Positions 45,329-53,913 of a stretch of DNA of 64,000 nt are shown here, piece by piece. The DNA is taken from NCBI RefSeq assembly GCF_016900875.1, contig NZ_JAFEUM010000002.1:186001-250000 (forward strand), given 5' to 3'. The DNA is from Vibrio ulleungensis (GTDB lineage Bacteria > Pseudomonadota > Gammaproteobacteria > Enterobacterales > Vibrionaceae). Under the pieces are notes generated by a model. The model worked only from the letters and a program-made list of their open reading frames with translations, was not told where the DNA came from and ran no database searches. The translations under genes and the position numbers were made by a program. The stretch's first letter is position 1. Every line of letters starts with the position of its first letter.

Positions 45329-47908
45329 ATGAAAAAAGTTCCTTTCCATATCTACCTGATTTCTACGTTAACGCTACTGATGGTAGTAACAGCGATTATT
45401 GTAGGCGATCAGCTACAAAGCAAGCTCAGTGCGATGAGTAAAACCTACATTGACGAGGTCGCCTACTTACAAAGCGAAGTCATGCACCGTACTTATCAGC
45501 AGATTGATATCAACATAAGAGATATTGTTTACCTGCTCGAAAACCAAAGAGAATACGATGGGCAACAACCATCAAAACTGAGTGATTTGACAACCAATAC
45601 CCGGGCCATAATAGAGCGAGCATTTCAATCAAACTCGACATTTCTATCGCTCACACTAATGAGAAACAACGAATCAATCCTTCGCGTTGAATACGATCAC
45701 GACGAACTACAACTTTTAGAAGTTGAGCCTAAGCCTATCGACTTAAGTGTAAAGTCGGTTGACGGTTCTTTACATCTTAGCTATGGAAAAGCGGTTGAGG
45801 GCGATGAAGGATTCTATTTTGAGCCAAATTTTCGAATCGCACCGCCATACAAACTGGCAATACAGTTGTCGACAAATCGATTTTTCGATTCCATTCAAGA
45901 TTTTCTAGAAGACAAACAAGATGTCGGTTTTTACCTAGTCGATAAATACAACGGCATCAATATTTCATCATTCCAAGCCAATGGTCTAATGAGTGACGAG
46001 CAAATATTTTCGCTGATTCAAGAACGTCCAACAAAAGTTACCTTTAACGACATACAGTATCGGATCATTTATTACGAGAAGGGAATGTCGCAGTTTTTAA
46101 TGTTTACTGCCGTACCGGATAGAGTGATCTCGAAGCAATTCTCACCTATCGTAAATGAATTGGGCACGCAGCTTTTACTAAGCTTCTTAATGATGTTGTT
46201 GAGCATATATATTCTAACTCGGCTTTCCACCGTTAAGATTAATCAAATTACTGACATCGCGAACAAGATCGCGCTTTTTGATTTCTCAGCAAAGCAGTAC
46301 CCTAAGTCCCCCATTTCTGAAACCAATCAACTTAGCGAATCCATAGAGCAGCTAGAGTCGACTATCCAGCAACTACTTTCGTTGATCGTCAATGTTGCCT
46401 CGGCAAATTCACTTAACCCACTCTATAGAACACTCCATGACGCCGTCGTACCCGCATATGGGAGCAGCGTGTCCCTGTTTTATGTTTATGAGGAACAATG
46501 TATCGATGCCGATACTATGCAAGAACGAATTCTAGAAGAAATCGTTAATTACCCCGTAGAATTTTCAAATTCTGATGGTACAACGACTTATAGGTACGAT
46601 CTCACTGACGAAAGTGGGCATACCATTGGGGTGATGTTTATGCGCTCCCATAAAAACCAAGTGTTTAGTAACGAACTCCAAGCTTTCATCGCGCAATTGT
46701 CCAATCTAGCAGCAATATCGCTCAGCAAATACCAATTGCTCAAGCAGCAAAAAAACTTATTAGCTTCATTTACTAAAACCATTGCTTCAGCAATCGATGC
46801 CAAGTCTCCTCATACAGGTGGTCACTGCCAACGCGTACCTGAACTCACTATGGCGATGGTAGAAGCGGCACAAACTGACAACGATTCATGGAAAAATTTC
46901 AATCTAACCGAAGAAGAGTTGGAAGAGATCTACTTGGCTGCTTGGTTGCACGATTGTGGCAAACTCACCACCCAAGATCACGTGATTGATAAATCCACGA
47001 AGCTGGATATGTTTGGCAATCGAATACACGAAATTAGAACCCGCTTTGAAGTGTTAAAGCGAGATATAGAAATCAAAGCGCTCGCGAGTCATGTCGATAG
47101 CAAAACGCTCGAAGTGGTTCAGCAGCAGTGCCAAGCAGAATACGATACTTTGACTCATGAGTTCGAATTTGTTGCCAAGATTAATTTGGGCGAGTCCTTT
47201 GTATCAGAACATGATGTCGCAGCTCTACAACGAATATCAAACCGAACTTACGTGAGAACCTTTGACGCAAGTATTGGCTTGTCATGGGAAGAGAGACAGC
47301 GTACCACGCCAAAAGACAGCTTAGTTGGCATACACGAGAATGTGATTGCTGATAAGCACAACCACATTATTAATCGAGATTTGTCACACCAAGATGACCA
47401 ACGATTCACACTTAAAGCCCCCAAGCACAAATACAATTTTGGCGAGGTTTACAACCTGTCGATAACCCGTGGTACGCTAACACCAGAAGAGCGCTTCTTG
47501 ATCAACGACCACATCATCCAAACGATCAAATTACTTGAAGAGTTGCCCTACCCTAATTACCTCGCGAGCATTCCTCTAATTGCTGGTGGGCATCATGAGA
47601 AAATGTCTGGCGATGGTTACCCACTGTCCATTGAGGCCGAACATTTACCAGTCAGCGCAAGAATGTTGGCCATTGCTGATATTTTTGAAGCACTCACCGC
47701 AAAAGATAGACCGTACAAGACACCCAAGACACTGTCACAAGCGCTGTCTATACTAGCCAAAATGGCCAAAGACAGGCACATCGATGCGGATCTACTGACA
47801 CTGTTTATCAGTCAGGAAATCTATATGGCGTATGCATTGAAACATTTAAATCCTGAGCAAATAGACTCGGTAGATCACCAGAGTCTATTTGCGGTTTATC
47901 AGGGTTAA
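45329..47908 (+). CDS. Membrane sensor with a divergent HD-GYP domain carrying a large insertion
   Basis: This is a likely cyclic-di-GMP phosphodiesterase or a relative. The 859-residue protein has an N-terminal membrane helix (about 6-26), a periplasmic sensor region (about 27-280), a second helix (LLLSFLMMLLSIYILTRLS, about 285-305), a linker and GAF-like region, then an HD-GYP domain from about 480. The catalytic set is HTGGHCQR (residue 495), LHDCGKL (His541-Asp542), DHVIDKSTKLD, and HHEKMSGDGYP (His755-His756, GDGYP 761-765 in place of GxGYP). About 150 residues are inserted between KLD and TLTPEERFLINDH, where normal HD-GYP domains have only a few. The gene is monocistronic and its end overlaps the converging small gene by four bases. 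Confidence 0.85.
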   Translation: MKKVPFHIYLISTLTLLMVVTAIIVGDQLQSKLSAMSKTYIDEVAYLQSEVMHRTYQQIDINIRDIVYLLENQREYDGQQPSKLSDLTTNTRAIIERAFQSNSTFLSLTLMRNNESILRVEYDHDELQLLEVEPKPIDLSVKSVDGSLHLSYGKAVEGDEGFYFEPNFRIAPPYKLAIQLSTNRFFDSIQDFLEDKQDVGFYLVDKYNGINISSFQANGLMSDEQIFSLIQERPTKVTFNDIQYRIIYYEKGMSQFLMFTAVPDRVISKQFSPIVNELGTQLLLSFLMMLLSIYILTRLSTVKINQITDIANKIALFDFSAKQYPKSPISETNQLSESIEQLESTIQQLLSLIVNVASANSLNPLYRTLHDAVVPAYGSSVSLFYVYEEQCIDADTMQERILEEIVNYPVEFSNSDGTTTYRYDLTDESGHTIGVMFMRSHKNQVFSNELQAFIAQLSNLAAISLSKYQLLKQQKNLLASFTKTIASAIDAKSPHTGGHCQRVPELTMAMVEAAQTDNDSWKNFNLTEEELEEIYLAAWLHDCGKLTTQDHVIDKSTKLDMFGNRIHEIRTRFEVLKRDIEIKALASHVDSKTLEVVQQQCQAEYDTLTHEFEFVAKINLGESFVSEHDVAALQRISNRTYVRTFDASIGLSWEERQRTTPKDSLVGIHENVIADKHNHIINRDLSHQDDQRFTLKAPKHKYNFGEVYNLSITRGTLTPEERFLINDHIIQTIKLLEELPYPNYLASIPLIAGGHHEKMSGDGYPLSIEAEHLPVSARMLAIADIFEALTAKDRPYKTPKTLSQALSILAKMAKDRHIDADLLTLFISQEIYMAYALKHLNPEQIDSVDHQSLFAVYQG

Positions 47909-48108
47909 TGAACTGAAGCGTTTTCGGTATTACCGAAACTCGATTGTGAATAGATTTGGGCTAAGGACTTGGGTCCTTTTGCTGCCCCACCTTTGGTCGA
48001 TTGATGTTTAATTGCTTGCTCGTGTTCGGCGGCAGATTTAAGAAATGCAGGATCTTGCATGGCTTTTTTGCGCGCCTGATTTACTCGTTCAATCACGTCA
48101 TTTAGCAT
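47905..48108 (-). CDS. 67-residue protein of unknown function with an SOS-type promoter
   Basis: I do not recognise this small protein. It is hydrophilic and probably helical at the N-terminus (MLNDVIERVNQARKKAMQDP), with a lysine/glycine-rich middle (KHQSTKGGAAKGPKSL); it has no signal, membrane segment or cysteine. Translation is well supported: GGAGGTG lies five bases before the ATG. Upstream is a near-consensus promoter (TTGACA-N17-TATAAC) with one LexA box at the transcript start and another upstream of the -35. Induction by DNA damage is therefore predicted. Its end overlaps the converging HD-GYP gene by four bases. Confidence 0.72.
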   Translation of the reverse strand: MLNDVIERVNQARKKAMQDPAFLKSAAEHEQAIKHQSTKGGAAKGPKSLAQIYSQSSFGNTENASVH

Positions 48109-48128
48109 TGTTCACCTCCACACTATTG

Positions 48129-48144
48129 CTGTCTATACATACAG
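48129..48144. promoter_or_regulatory. LexA box 1, at the transcript start
   Basis: CTGTCTATACATACAG fits the SOS box CTG-N10-CAG, with the inner alternation T-A typical of strong boxes. It abuts the -10 of the 67-residue gene and should block transcription when LexA is bound. Confidence 0.8.
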
Positions 48145-48172
48145 TTATAGTGTGGCGAAAAACGTTTGTCAA
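48144..48172 (-). promoter_or_regulatory. Strong promoter of the 67-residue gene
   Basis: On the minus strand the -35 is TTGACA (48167-48172) and the -10 is TATAAC (48144-48149), separated by exactly 17 bases. This is close to consensus and needs repression to be silent. Confidence 0.75.
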
Positions 48173-48180
48173 ACAATTTA

Positions 48181-48196
48181 CTGTTTTTTCATACAG
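48181..48196. promoter_or_regulatory. LexA box 2, upstream of the -35
   Basis: CTGTTTTTTCATACAG, flanked by TA and TG so that the outer symmetry also holds, matches the SOS box. It lies 52 bases (centre to centre) from box 1, about five helical turns. Confidence 0.75.
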
Positions 48197-48245
48197 TGGT
48201 TTTGCATGCAGTACTGGTATTTAAACACTGTACCATCATCAGAAC

Positions 48246-49451
48246 TTATAAAGTGCTATACTTTTCAGTGACTTGCTGAACTATGTATTCACCAATTGGC
48301 ATTGCTGAAGTGGCCGCAGGAGATGGTGCGTTGCAAACGTGTAGACTCCGACGAGACGCTTCAAACAAAAAGTCATGCACTAACGTCCCATCGGATTTAA
48401 CCGCTTGAGCACGTATTCCCGCTGGGTAAGTCGATAGTTTTGAAGGGGTAATTTGATCGCAATATTTTTGAACCAGTTTGGTGTACTCACTCTTAAACAG
48501 TGAATTTTTAAACTCTGTCGCACCCTGCATCCAATGTTTGCTCGCTACCTTCCAAAAGCCAGGAAAGCGCAGTAATTCGGCGGTGTCCTGAACGCTGAAA
48601 TTGCAGCGGCCATACCCTTCTCGCTTCCAACCTTGTACAGCATTGGGGCCTACTGTAATCGTGCCATCCACCATCGGGGTGATGTGGACACCAAGAAAAG
48701 GAAGCTCTGGATCTGGAATGGGGTAAACAAGATGATTGAACGTAAGCGATGGATCGTCGAGACGATAGTATTCGCCGCGGTAGGGCACAATTTGAAAGTC
48801 TTTTCCTAGCCCAAGCATTTTAGCCAAACGATCCGCCATTAACCCCCCGCAGCAGATGACGTAACTTGCCTCGATTGACTCTGTATTGGTGTCCAGAGTA
48901 ATATTGTCCTTTGACTCGCGCATTGCGGTTACTGGAGATTGATAGATGATACTGCCACCCAACTGTTCAAACTCATCGGCCATTGACTGACACAGCGCAA
49001 CGTAATCAACGATGCCGGTGTCTTTAACAAACAATGCGCCAATGCCATTTACGTTAGGCTCTCGTGCGAGTAATTGCTGTTTGTCGAGGAGCTCCACCTC
49101 AATCCCTAATTCGGCGGCGCGCTCTTCAAGGGCAAGCATCCTCTGGAGTTCTAGTGCATTGGTTGCAACCAATAGCTTACCAATTTGTTTATACGGCAGT
49201 TTTTTTTGCTGGCAAAATGCGATGGTTTTCAATAGCCCTTGCTTGCAAAACTTCGCCTTTAAGCTGCCCGGTTGATAGTAAATACCTGCGTGAATAACAC
49301 CGCTATTATGGCCCGTTTGATGTTGGGCTAATTGGGTTTCTTTTTCTAGTAATGCAATGCTTTTATTTGGGTAAGCTTGCTGAAGTTGCCACGCTGTGGA
49401 TACCCCAACAATTCCGCCACCTACAATCACAAAATCAAATTGTTTGTCCAT
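48246..49451 (-). CDS. lhgO: LhgO, L-2-hydroxyglutarate oxidase/dehydrogenase
   Basis: This FAD enzyme oxidises L-2-hydroxyglutarate to 2-oxoglutarate and passes electrons to the quinone pool. The 401-residue protein starts with the dinucleotide fold FVIVGGGIVGVSTAWQL, followed by EKE and the family stretch HQTGHNSGVIHAGIYYQPGS typical of YgaF/LhgO. The C-terminal PAGIRAQAVKSDG and NAPSPAATSAMPIG complete the FAD site. It follows the LacI gene after 39 bases on the same strand and may be read with it. The usual partners csiD, gabD and gabT are absent here. Confidence 0.92.
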   Translation of the reverse strand: MDKQFDFVIVGGGIVGVSTAWQLQQAYPNKSIALLEKETQLAQHQTGHNSGVIHAGIYYQPGSLKAKFCKQGLLKTIAFCQQKKLPYKQIGKLLVATNALELQRMLALEERAAELGIEVELLDKQQLLAREPNVNGIGALFVKDTGIVDYVALCQSMADEFEQLGGSIIYQSPVTAMRESKDNITLDTNTESIEASYVICCGGLMADRLAKMLGLGKDFQIVPYRGEYYRLDDPSLTFNHLVYPIPDPELPFLGVHITPMVDGTITVGPNAVQGWKREGYGRCNFSVQDTAELLRFPGFWKVASKHWMQGATEFKNSLFKSEYTKLVQKYCDQITPSKLSTYPAGIRAQAVKSDGTLVHDFLFEASRRSLHVCNAPSPAATSAMPIGEYIVQQVTEKYSTL

Positions 49452-49490
49452 TGAACCTTCCCTGTTCTAGCTCACCGCTCATTCTCAGCG

Positions 49491-50504
49491 TTAACGATAC
49501 AACGATTTTGTCGATTGTCTAACTATGAGGTCAATCGGAGGTAACCGTTCTTCAAGGCGATCACCGGAAAGGTGATTTAGTATTGTGTTGGCGCAAAGCT
49601 CGCCTAACTCTTCGACCGGTTGCCTTAATGTAGTCAGTGCCGGAGTAAAGTACTGAGACGTAGGCAAGTCATCAAACCCAATCACAGAAACATCTTCTGG
49701 CACTCGAATATCTCGGTCATGCAATGCCTTGATCGCGCCGTAGGCAGTAAGATCGTTTGCAGCAAAGATAGCGGAGAAGTGAATTTTGCTGTCGATCAGT
49801 TTTAGCGTTTGCTCATACCCCTGCTCACAACTAAAGTCGCCCTCTTTGACCAATTTTGGATTGATTTCAATATCGGCCTCAGACAACGCACGCTTATAAC
49901 CTTGATAACGAGCCCCAGAGTCTGGTTGGCTGTGTAAACCCTTTATATGCGCAATATTAACATGGCCTTGCTGCATCAAGTGAAGCGTCGCCATATAGCC
50001 ACCTAGCTCGTTATCGAGCTGCAATGAGTGCACATTAGGTGCTTCAATGTCATAACCTAATGTGACCATAGGGATAGATTGAGCCATGCGCACGATTTTT
50101 TGCTTTTCGAGGTTTCCGGTAACCACAATGATCCCGTCAACGTTGCTCCTAAGCAGATAGTCGAGTGCGTGCTCTTCCAGAGAGCTTCGCCAGTGACCTG
50201 ACGCGATAACCAACGAATACCCTTGCGCGATCAGTGTTTTTTCCATGTCATTGAGAATGCGACTGGTGAATGGGCTATCTGGGTGCTGAATAAGCACACC
50301 GATGGTCATTGAGCGCCGTGCCGTATTTACCTGCATTTGGTATTTGGGTTTGTATCCACTGTCGATAATAGCTTGTTCAATTTTTTGCGCCTTGTCATCG
50401 GAGACAAAACTGGAGCGATTTAGGAAACGAGAGACAGTGCTAACGGAGACACCCGCTAGTTTTGCAACATCATAAACACTTGCTGAAGTTTTTGTTCGGG
50501 CCAT
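49491..50504 (-). CDS. LacI-family transcriptional regulator
   Basis: The 337-residue repressor has a LacI helix-turn-helix and hinge (SVYDVAKLAGVSVSTVSRFLN) and a periplasmic-binding-like sugar domain. The effector domain contains GARYQGYKRALSEADIEINP and FAANDLTAYGAIKALHDRDI, as in GalR/PurR-type regulators. It lies just beyond the terminator of the glycoside operon on the same strand, so it may control that operon, itself or lhgO. Its ligand cannot be told. Confidence 0.9.
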   Translation of the reverse strand: MARTKTSASVYDVAKLAGVSVSTVSRFLNRSSFVSDDKAQKIEQAIIDSGYKPKYQMQVNTARRSMTIGVLIQHPDSPFTSRILNDMEKTLIAQGYSLVIASGHWRSSLEEHALDYLLRSNVDGIIVVTGNLEKQKIVRMAQSIPMVTLGYDIEAPNVHSLQLDNELGGYMATLHLMQQGHVNIAHIKGLHSQPDSGARYQGYKRALSEADIEINPKLVKEGDFSCEQGYEQTLKLIDSKIHFSAIFAANDLTAYGAIKALHDRDIRVPEDVSVIGFDDLPTSQYFTPALTTLRQPVEELGELCANTILNHLSGDRLEERLPPIDLIVRQSTKSLYR

Positions 50505-50654
50505 AGTATTTTCAAGGTCGGAGTCATAGGTATTACTATATGACTGTTAGGCGTTATTGCTAAGTACAATGCAGCAAAACTGTGTGTAAAAACATAGTTT
50601 TGTTTCCAAATAGTGGACGTTGTACTGTTCACAATTCATATGTGATCACCAAGA

Positions 50655-50685
50655 AAAAAGTCAGCCTAGATAGGGCTGACTTTTT
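50655..50685 (-). terminator. Terminator of the beta-glucoside operon
   Basis: AAAAAGTCAGCC and GGCTGACTTTTT pair perfectly around a 7-base loop, with T runs on both strands. It lies 24 bases after the stop of the GH116 gene. Confidence 0.88.
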
Positions 50686-50708
50686 GGTCGTATTAAAGAC
50701 GATTTTCC

Positions 50709-53700
50709 CTAGTATAGATATGAGAAAATCATTCCCGGTCTAAAGTAACGGCCTGCGGTGTACTTCAATCCTGTGCTTAACAACCAAGGGTGAAGTTTTG
50801 TTATTGACGCAGCGTCAATGTCTTTGTTAACCAGCTCAAAGAACTCAGAGCGATCTTTAGTGATCGATGGGTGCACTCGCCCATCGCTTAGTAAACAGCC
50901 ACTGGTTTTTAGCGCGGTAAGCCATTCACATGCTTTAGGTAAAGCCAAATCGAACTGATCTGCCAGGTCTTCTGCACTCACTGCAACCGAACAGTTAAAG
51001 CCTTCTGGCGCTGCAAATGGAATCTTCGCCAATTCATACAGTGCGTCATACACCGTGTTCATCAGCGCTTCGGCTTGCTCGGTTTTTCCTGCAAGTCGAA
51101 GAGCGGTAGCAACACTAAACTGAACACCAATCCAAACATCTTGTGCTTGGAACGCATCATGTGGCGCGCCATCGGCCAAAACCATGTTAGCAACACCCAG
51201 TTTTGGACTGTTTGCTTCAAAGTTACGCGCCAAAATATAGTCAAGGCTGCGTTCGATGCGAGATGCATCAAAAATGCCTTCTAAGCCAATCAGCTTCAAA
51301 TAACTGTCAGCAAGCAGCGCATCGCCAAAGCTATTATCTGAATCAGCAACCAATTGATCAAAAGCCTCAGTAAACGCCTGCGGCGCGATATGTTTCAGCT
51401 GCTTTTTCTTCACTTGACGTTGTTCTAACTTAGACAATGGACTGCCAGCGTCGACACTATCGAGGTATTGGTTTAACGCCACCATGTCGCTAAGTGGATT
51501 GCCTGTCATCGCAATACCCAGAGCTTCTAACGCTTGGTACTCAACGCCAGTCAGATGCTTTGCCTGAATCGGCGTGACAAAGAAGTGGTAGTAACCTTGC
51601 TTTTCGTCCCATAGTCCCTGCTCGAGTGTCACTAATGCCGCGTCAGACTGTGCTCGCCAATCCGCAGACAACTCAGAATGCCCAAGCATTGAGGCCATTT
51701 CAGATGCTGCCTTCAATCCTGCAACCCACAAACTGCCACAGTAGATAGACACACCATGTGATGACAAGTTATCAAAGGTATCATCGGTGCCGCGAGTTAG
51801 AGGTAACGTATCACCCTCTTCGATTAGGTTACCGAGGTAATCCAAACTTGCACCAATCGCTTCCCAGCAGGCTTTCACGATCTCTATATCACCGCTGCGC
51901 TGATAGTGGCGATACACCATCAAAATGTATTTCGGTGCGAGGTCTTTCCACTCTTTCACATTGTGCCACGTATACGCATCTGGCTGAATATCAAAAGGAC
52001 TGCCTAAGTCATGAATAACTGCGCCAGTGATTGCGCGAACACCTTCGTATTTACCGTCAACCAACTCTGCGTGTGGCTTATCTTCGTACTCCCAAAAACG
52101 ACGTGTTGTATCGTCAGCGGCAAGTATGGCATTGGCAAACTCTTTCATCACCGAACCATCTAGCTCTGGCAGTAAATACAGCAGTGAGAACGAACCGTAA
52201 AAGTACACGTCAAGGGAGTTAAAGAAAGGGTAATCAACACACTCTTTCACCAAAAACTTGTCTTTTGCATCCCATACCGTTGACTCAGCTAAGAAAGACA
52301 ATGTGTTCATCGCCATTGTCGCATGCTTAACCGCCGCACTGTCGCTCATGGACTGCTTAGCCTTTGCAAGGTAGTCTGATTGCTGGTCAACAATGCGCTT
52401 TTCAATGCTTTCTAATTGCGGCAACCACTCGTTTAAAATGGTGTTTGCGGTGTTTTCATTTGAGTAAAACTGGGTATAAGCTTTCTCTGATTCCCAGCCG
52501 TTAAGCGATATTTTTTTGTGATCGTGAAGCTGCGCAAAACGCACGTCCACAGACTCGCCTGGTTTTAGTTCCACTTGCACAGTGACAAGACTGGCTAGCG
52601 CCTCGCGCTTGGTATAAATACCGTAGTCGAAATGATCGTTAGTGCGACCCGTTTCAAGCGCGGCTTTAACCACTTTATCGCGCTTGGTGGTGTAGACATT
52701 ACGCTTTGTAGTCGCCGTTACTTTGCCAGATTCAACCAGCGAACGGTCGACCTGAACGCCGTAAATGACTTCACCCTCGATGTCAGCTGCATACCCTGAT
52801 TGGCTGCTTTGACTTACGCCATTAAACAGCTGATCGTCATGGGTAAACTGAACACTTTCATGGTGTTGACTGATTGGATTTTGAGTAAGCGAACACGCCG
52901 AATCTTGAATGCCGTCACGGCCTTTTCGGTACGTCGAGCCAATAAGGTTGTTCAGTGGTTGGACCAAAGTGACGAGTTTGGTACCACTGCCCTGGTTACT
53001 GAGGCTAAAGTGGTTCCAGTGCATTGGCAATGAGCACAGCACTTTGTCGTCTTTAACCACAGGAGACACCACTTTACGGCTGACCGCAATATCACCAAAC
53101 GACTGATAGTCGAAATGCGCTATCGGGTACAGCGCTTTGTAGTCGATCTGTTCGCCAGGTACTGCATTGACTTCACCGCGAGTCGCTTCTCCAGCGGTCA
53201 GTGCCAAGCTTTGTGCTGACGTGTTAATCAATAAGCCGTTAAAGAAATCCACCAGCACTAACAGCTGCGTCTCTAACGCACGTTCGTCTACTTTAATAGC
53301 GTTACGTGTTTTCGAATTGAGTTCGATGTTCCAACGTTGGAAACTGTCGCGGTTGTCCGCGTAAAACGACCCACTGATTGCTGCTTGCTTAATGCTCTCT
53401 AACGCCGTCGTAGCCTCGGTGAGATCCAACGTTTTGCCATTGAATAACGCTGGGTAAAACTTTAGGAAAATGCTGACTTCATCCATCTTTCCAAGCGCAA
53501 TGTTATCTAAAGATAACGGCGCCATCACCGAGCAGTAAAAATCGTTAAAATGAATGTCTTCTTCACTGCAATCAATGAAAATGCCTGGAATGGAGCTAAA
53601 ATTCGGCGTTTGACCCTGAGGGGTCAGAGTAAAGGTACTGCCAATGCCACCGATAGCCATCCCAGTATTTGCCGGAGTTGTCGAGATTGGCGTGTACCAA

Positions 53701-53786
53701 GGTTGAATAAACTCAACGGCATCGCCTTTGCGACACAATTGTGCTGCACTGCCGTGGTAAGTTGTGTAGGGAATACTGTTTATCAT
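50709..53786 (-). CDS. GH116-family beta-glucosidase (GBA2-like)
   Basis: This is a retaining glycoside hydrolase related to animal non-lysosomal glucosylceramidase GBA2 and to thermophile beta-glucosidases/xylosidases. The 1025-residue product has an N-terminal beta-domain (GMAIGGIGSTFTLTPQGQT) and a C-terminal (alpha/alpha)6 barrel. Barrel landmarks are KECVDYPFFNSLDVYFYGSF, with a Glu where the family nucleophile is expected, the stretch DLAPKYILMVYRHYQRSGDI, and GTDDTFDNLSSHGVSIYCGSL, with an Asp at the acid/base position. No signal peptide is present, so it acts in the cytoplasm. It is the last gene of the operon, 127 bases after the GH94 gene. The substrate could be a beta-glucoside or beta-xyloside. 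Confidence 0.82.
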   Translation of the reverse strand: MINSIPYTTYHGSAAQLCRKGDAVEFIQPWYTPISTTPANTGMAIGGIGSTFTLTPQGQTPNFSSIPGIFIDCSEEDIHFNDFYCSVMAPLSLDNIALGKMDEVSIFLKFYPALFNGKTLDLTEATTALESIKQAAISGSFYADNRDSFQRWNIELNSKTRNAIKVDERALETQLLVLVDFFNGLLINTSAQSLALTAGEATRGEVNAVPGEQIDYKALYPIAHFDYQSFGDIAVSRKVVSPVVKDDKVLCSLPMHWNHFSLSNQGSGTKLVTLVQPLNNLIGSTYRKGRDGIQDSACSLTQNPISQHHESVQFTHDDQLFNGVSQSSQSGYAADIEGEVIYGVQVDRSLVESGKVTATTKRNVYTTKRDKVVKAALETGRTNDHFDYGIYTKREALASLVTVQVELKPGESVDVRFAQLHDHKKISLNGWESEKAYTQFYSNENTANTILNEWLPQLESIEKRIVDQQSDYLAKAKQSMSDSAAVKHATMAMNTLSFLAESTVWDAKDKFLVKECVDYPFFNSLDVYFYGSFSLLYLLPELDGSVMKEFANAILAADDTTRRFWEYEDKPHAELVDGKYEGVRAITGAVIHDLGSPFDIQPDAYTWHNVKEWKDLAPKYILMVYRHYQRSGDIEIVKACWEAIGASLDYLGNLIEEGDTLPLTRGTDDTFDNLSSHGVSIYCGSLWVAGLKAASEMASMLGHSELSADWRAQSDAALVTLEQGLWDEKQGYYHFFVTPIQAKHLTGVEYQALEALGIAMTGNPLSDMVALNQYLDSVDAGSPLSKLEQRQVKKKQLKHIAPQAFTEAFDQLVADSDNSFGDALLADSYLKLIGLEGIFDASRIERSLDYILARNFEANSPKLGVANMVLADGAPHDAFQAQDVWIGVQFSVATALRLAGKTEQAEALMNTVYDALYELAKIPFAAPEGFNCSVAVSAEDLADQFDLALPKACEWLTALKTSGCLLSDGRVHPSITKDRSEFFELVNKDIDAASITKLHPWLLSTGLKYTAGRYFRPGMIFSYLY

Positions 53787-53886
53787 AATTATGCCTTCGA
53801 TATTGCCTCGTGGAGAAGCAAAATGTGTGTCGGTAAAAGGCTCGTGCTGCTCATAGAGCGACCACTGACACGTGCTTTGAAAACAA

Positions 53887-53905
53887 GGGGAGGCTTACCC
53901 TCCCC
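53887..53905 (-). other. Intercistronic hairpin between the GH94 and GH116 genes
   Basis: GGGGAGG and CCTCCCC form a stem with a 5-base loop directly after the GH94 stop. On the minus strand it is followed by TTGTTTT, so it may act as a weak terminator or as a 3'-end stabiliser that lowers GH116 expression. Confidence 0.55.
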
Positions 53906-53913
53906 TATAGCGC

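Noticed and set aside
50578..50599. CRP-like imperfect palindrome upstream of the LacI gene at 49491-50504
   Set aside because: The arms AACTGTG and CATAGTT show symmetry, but the core differs from TGTGA-N6-TCACA at several positions; too weak to annotate.
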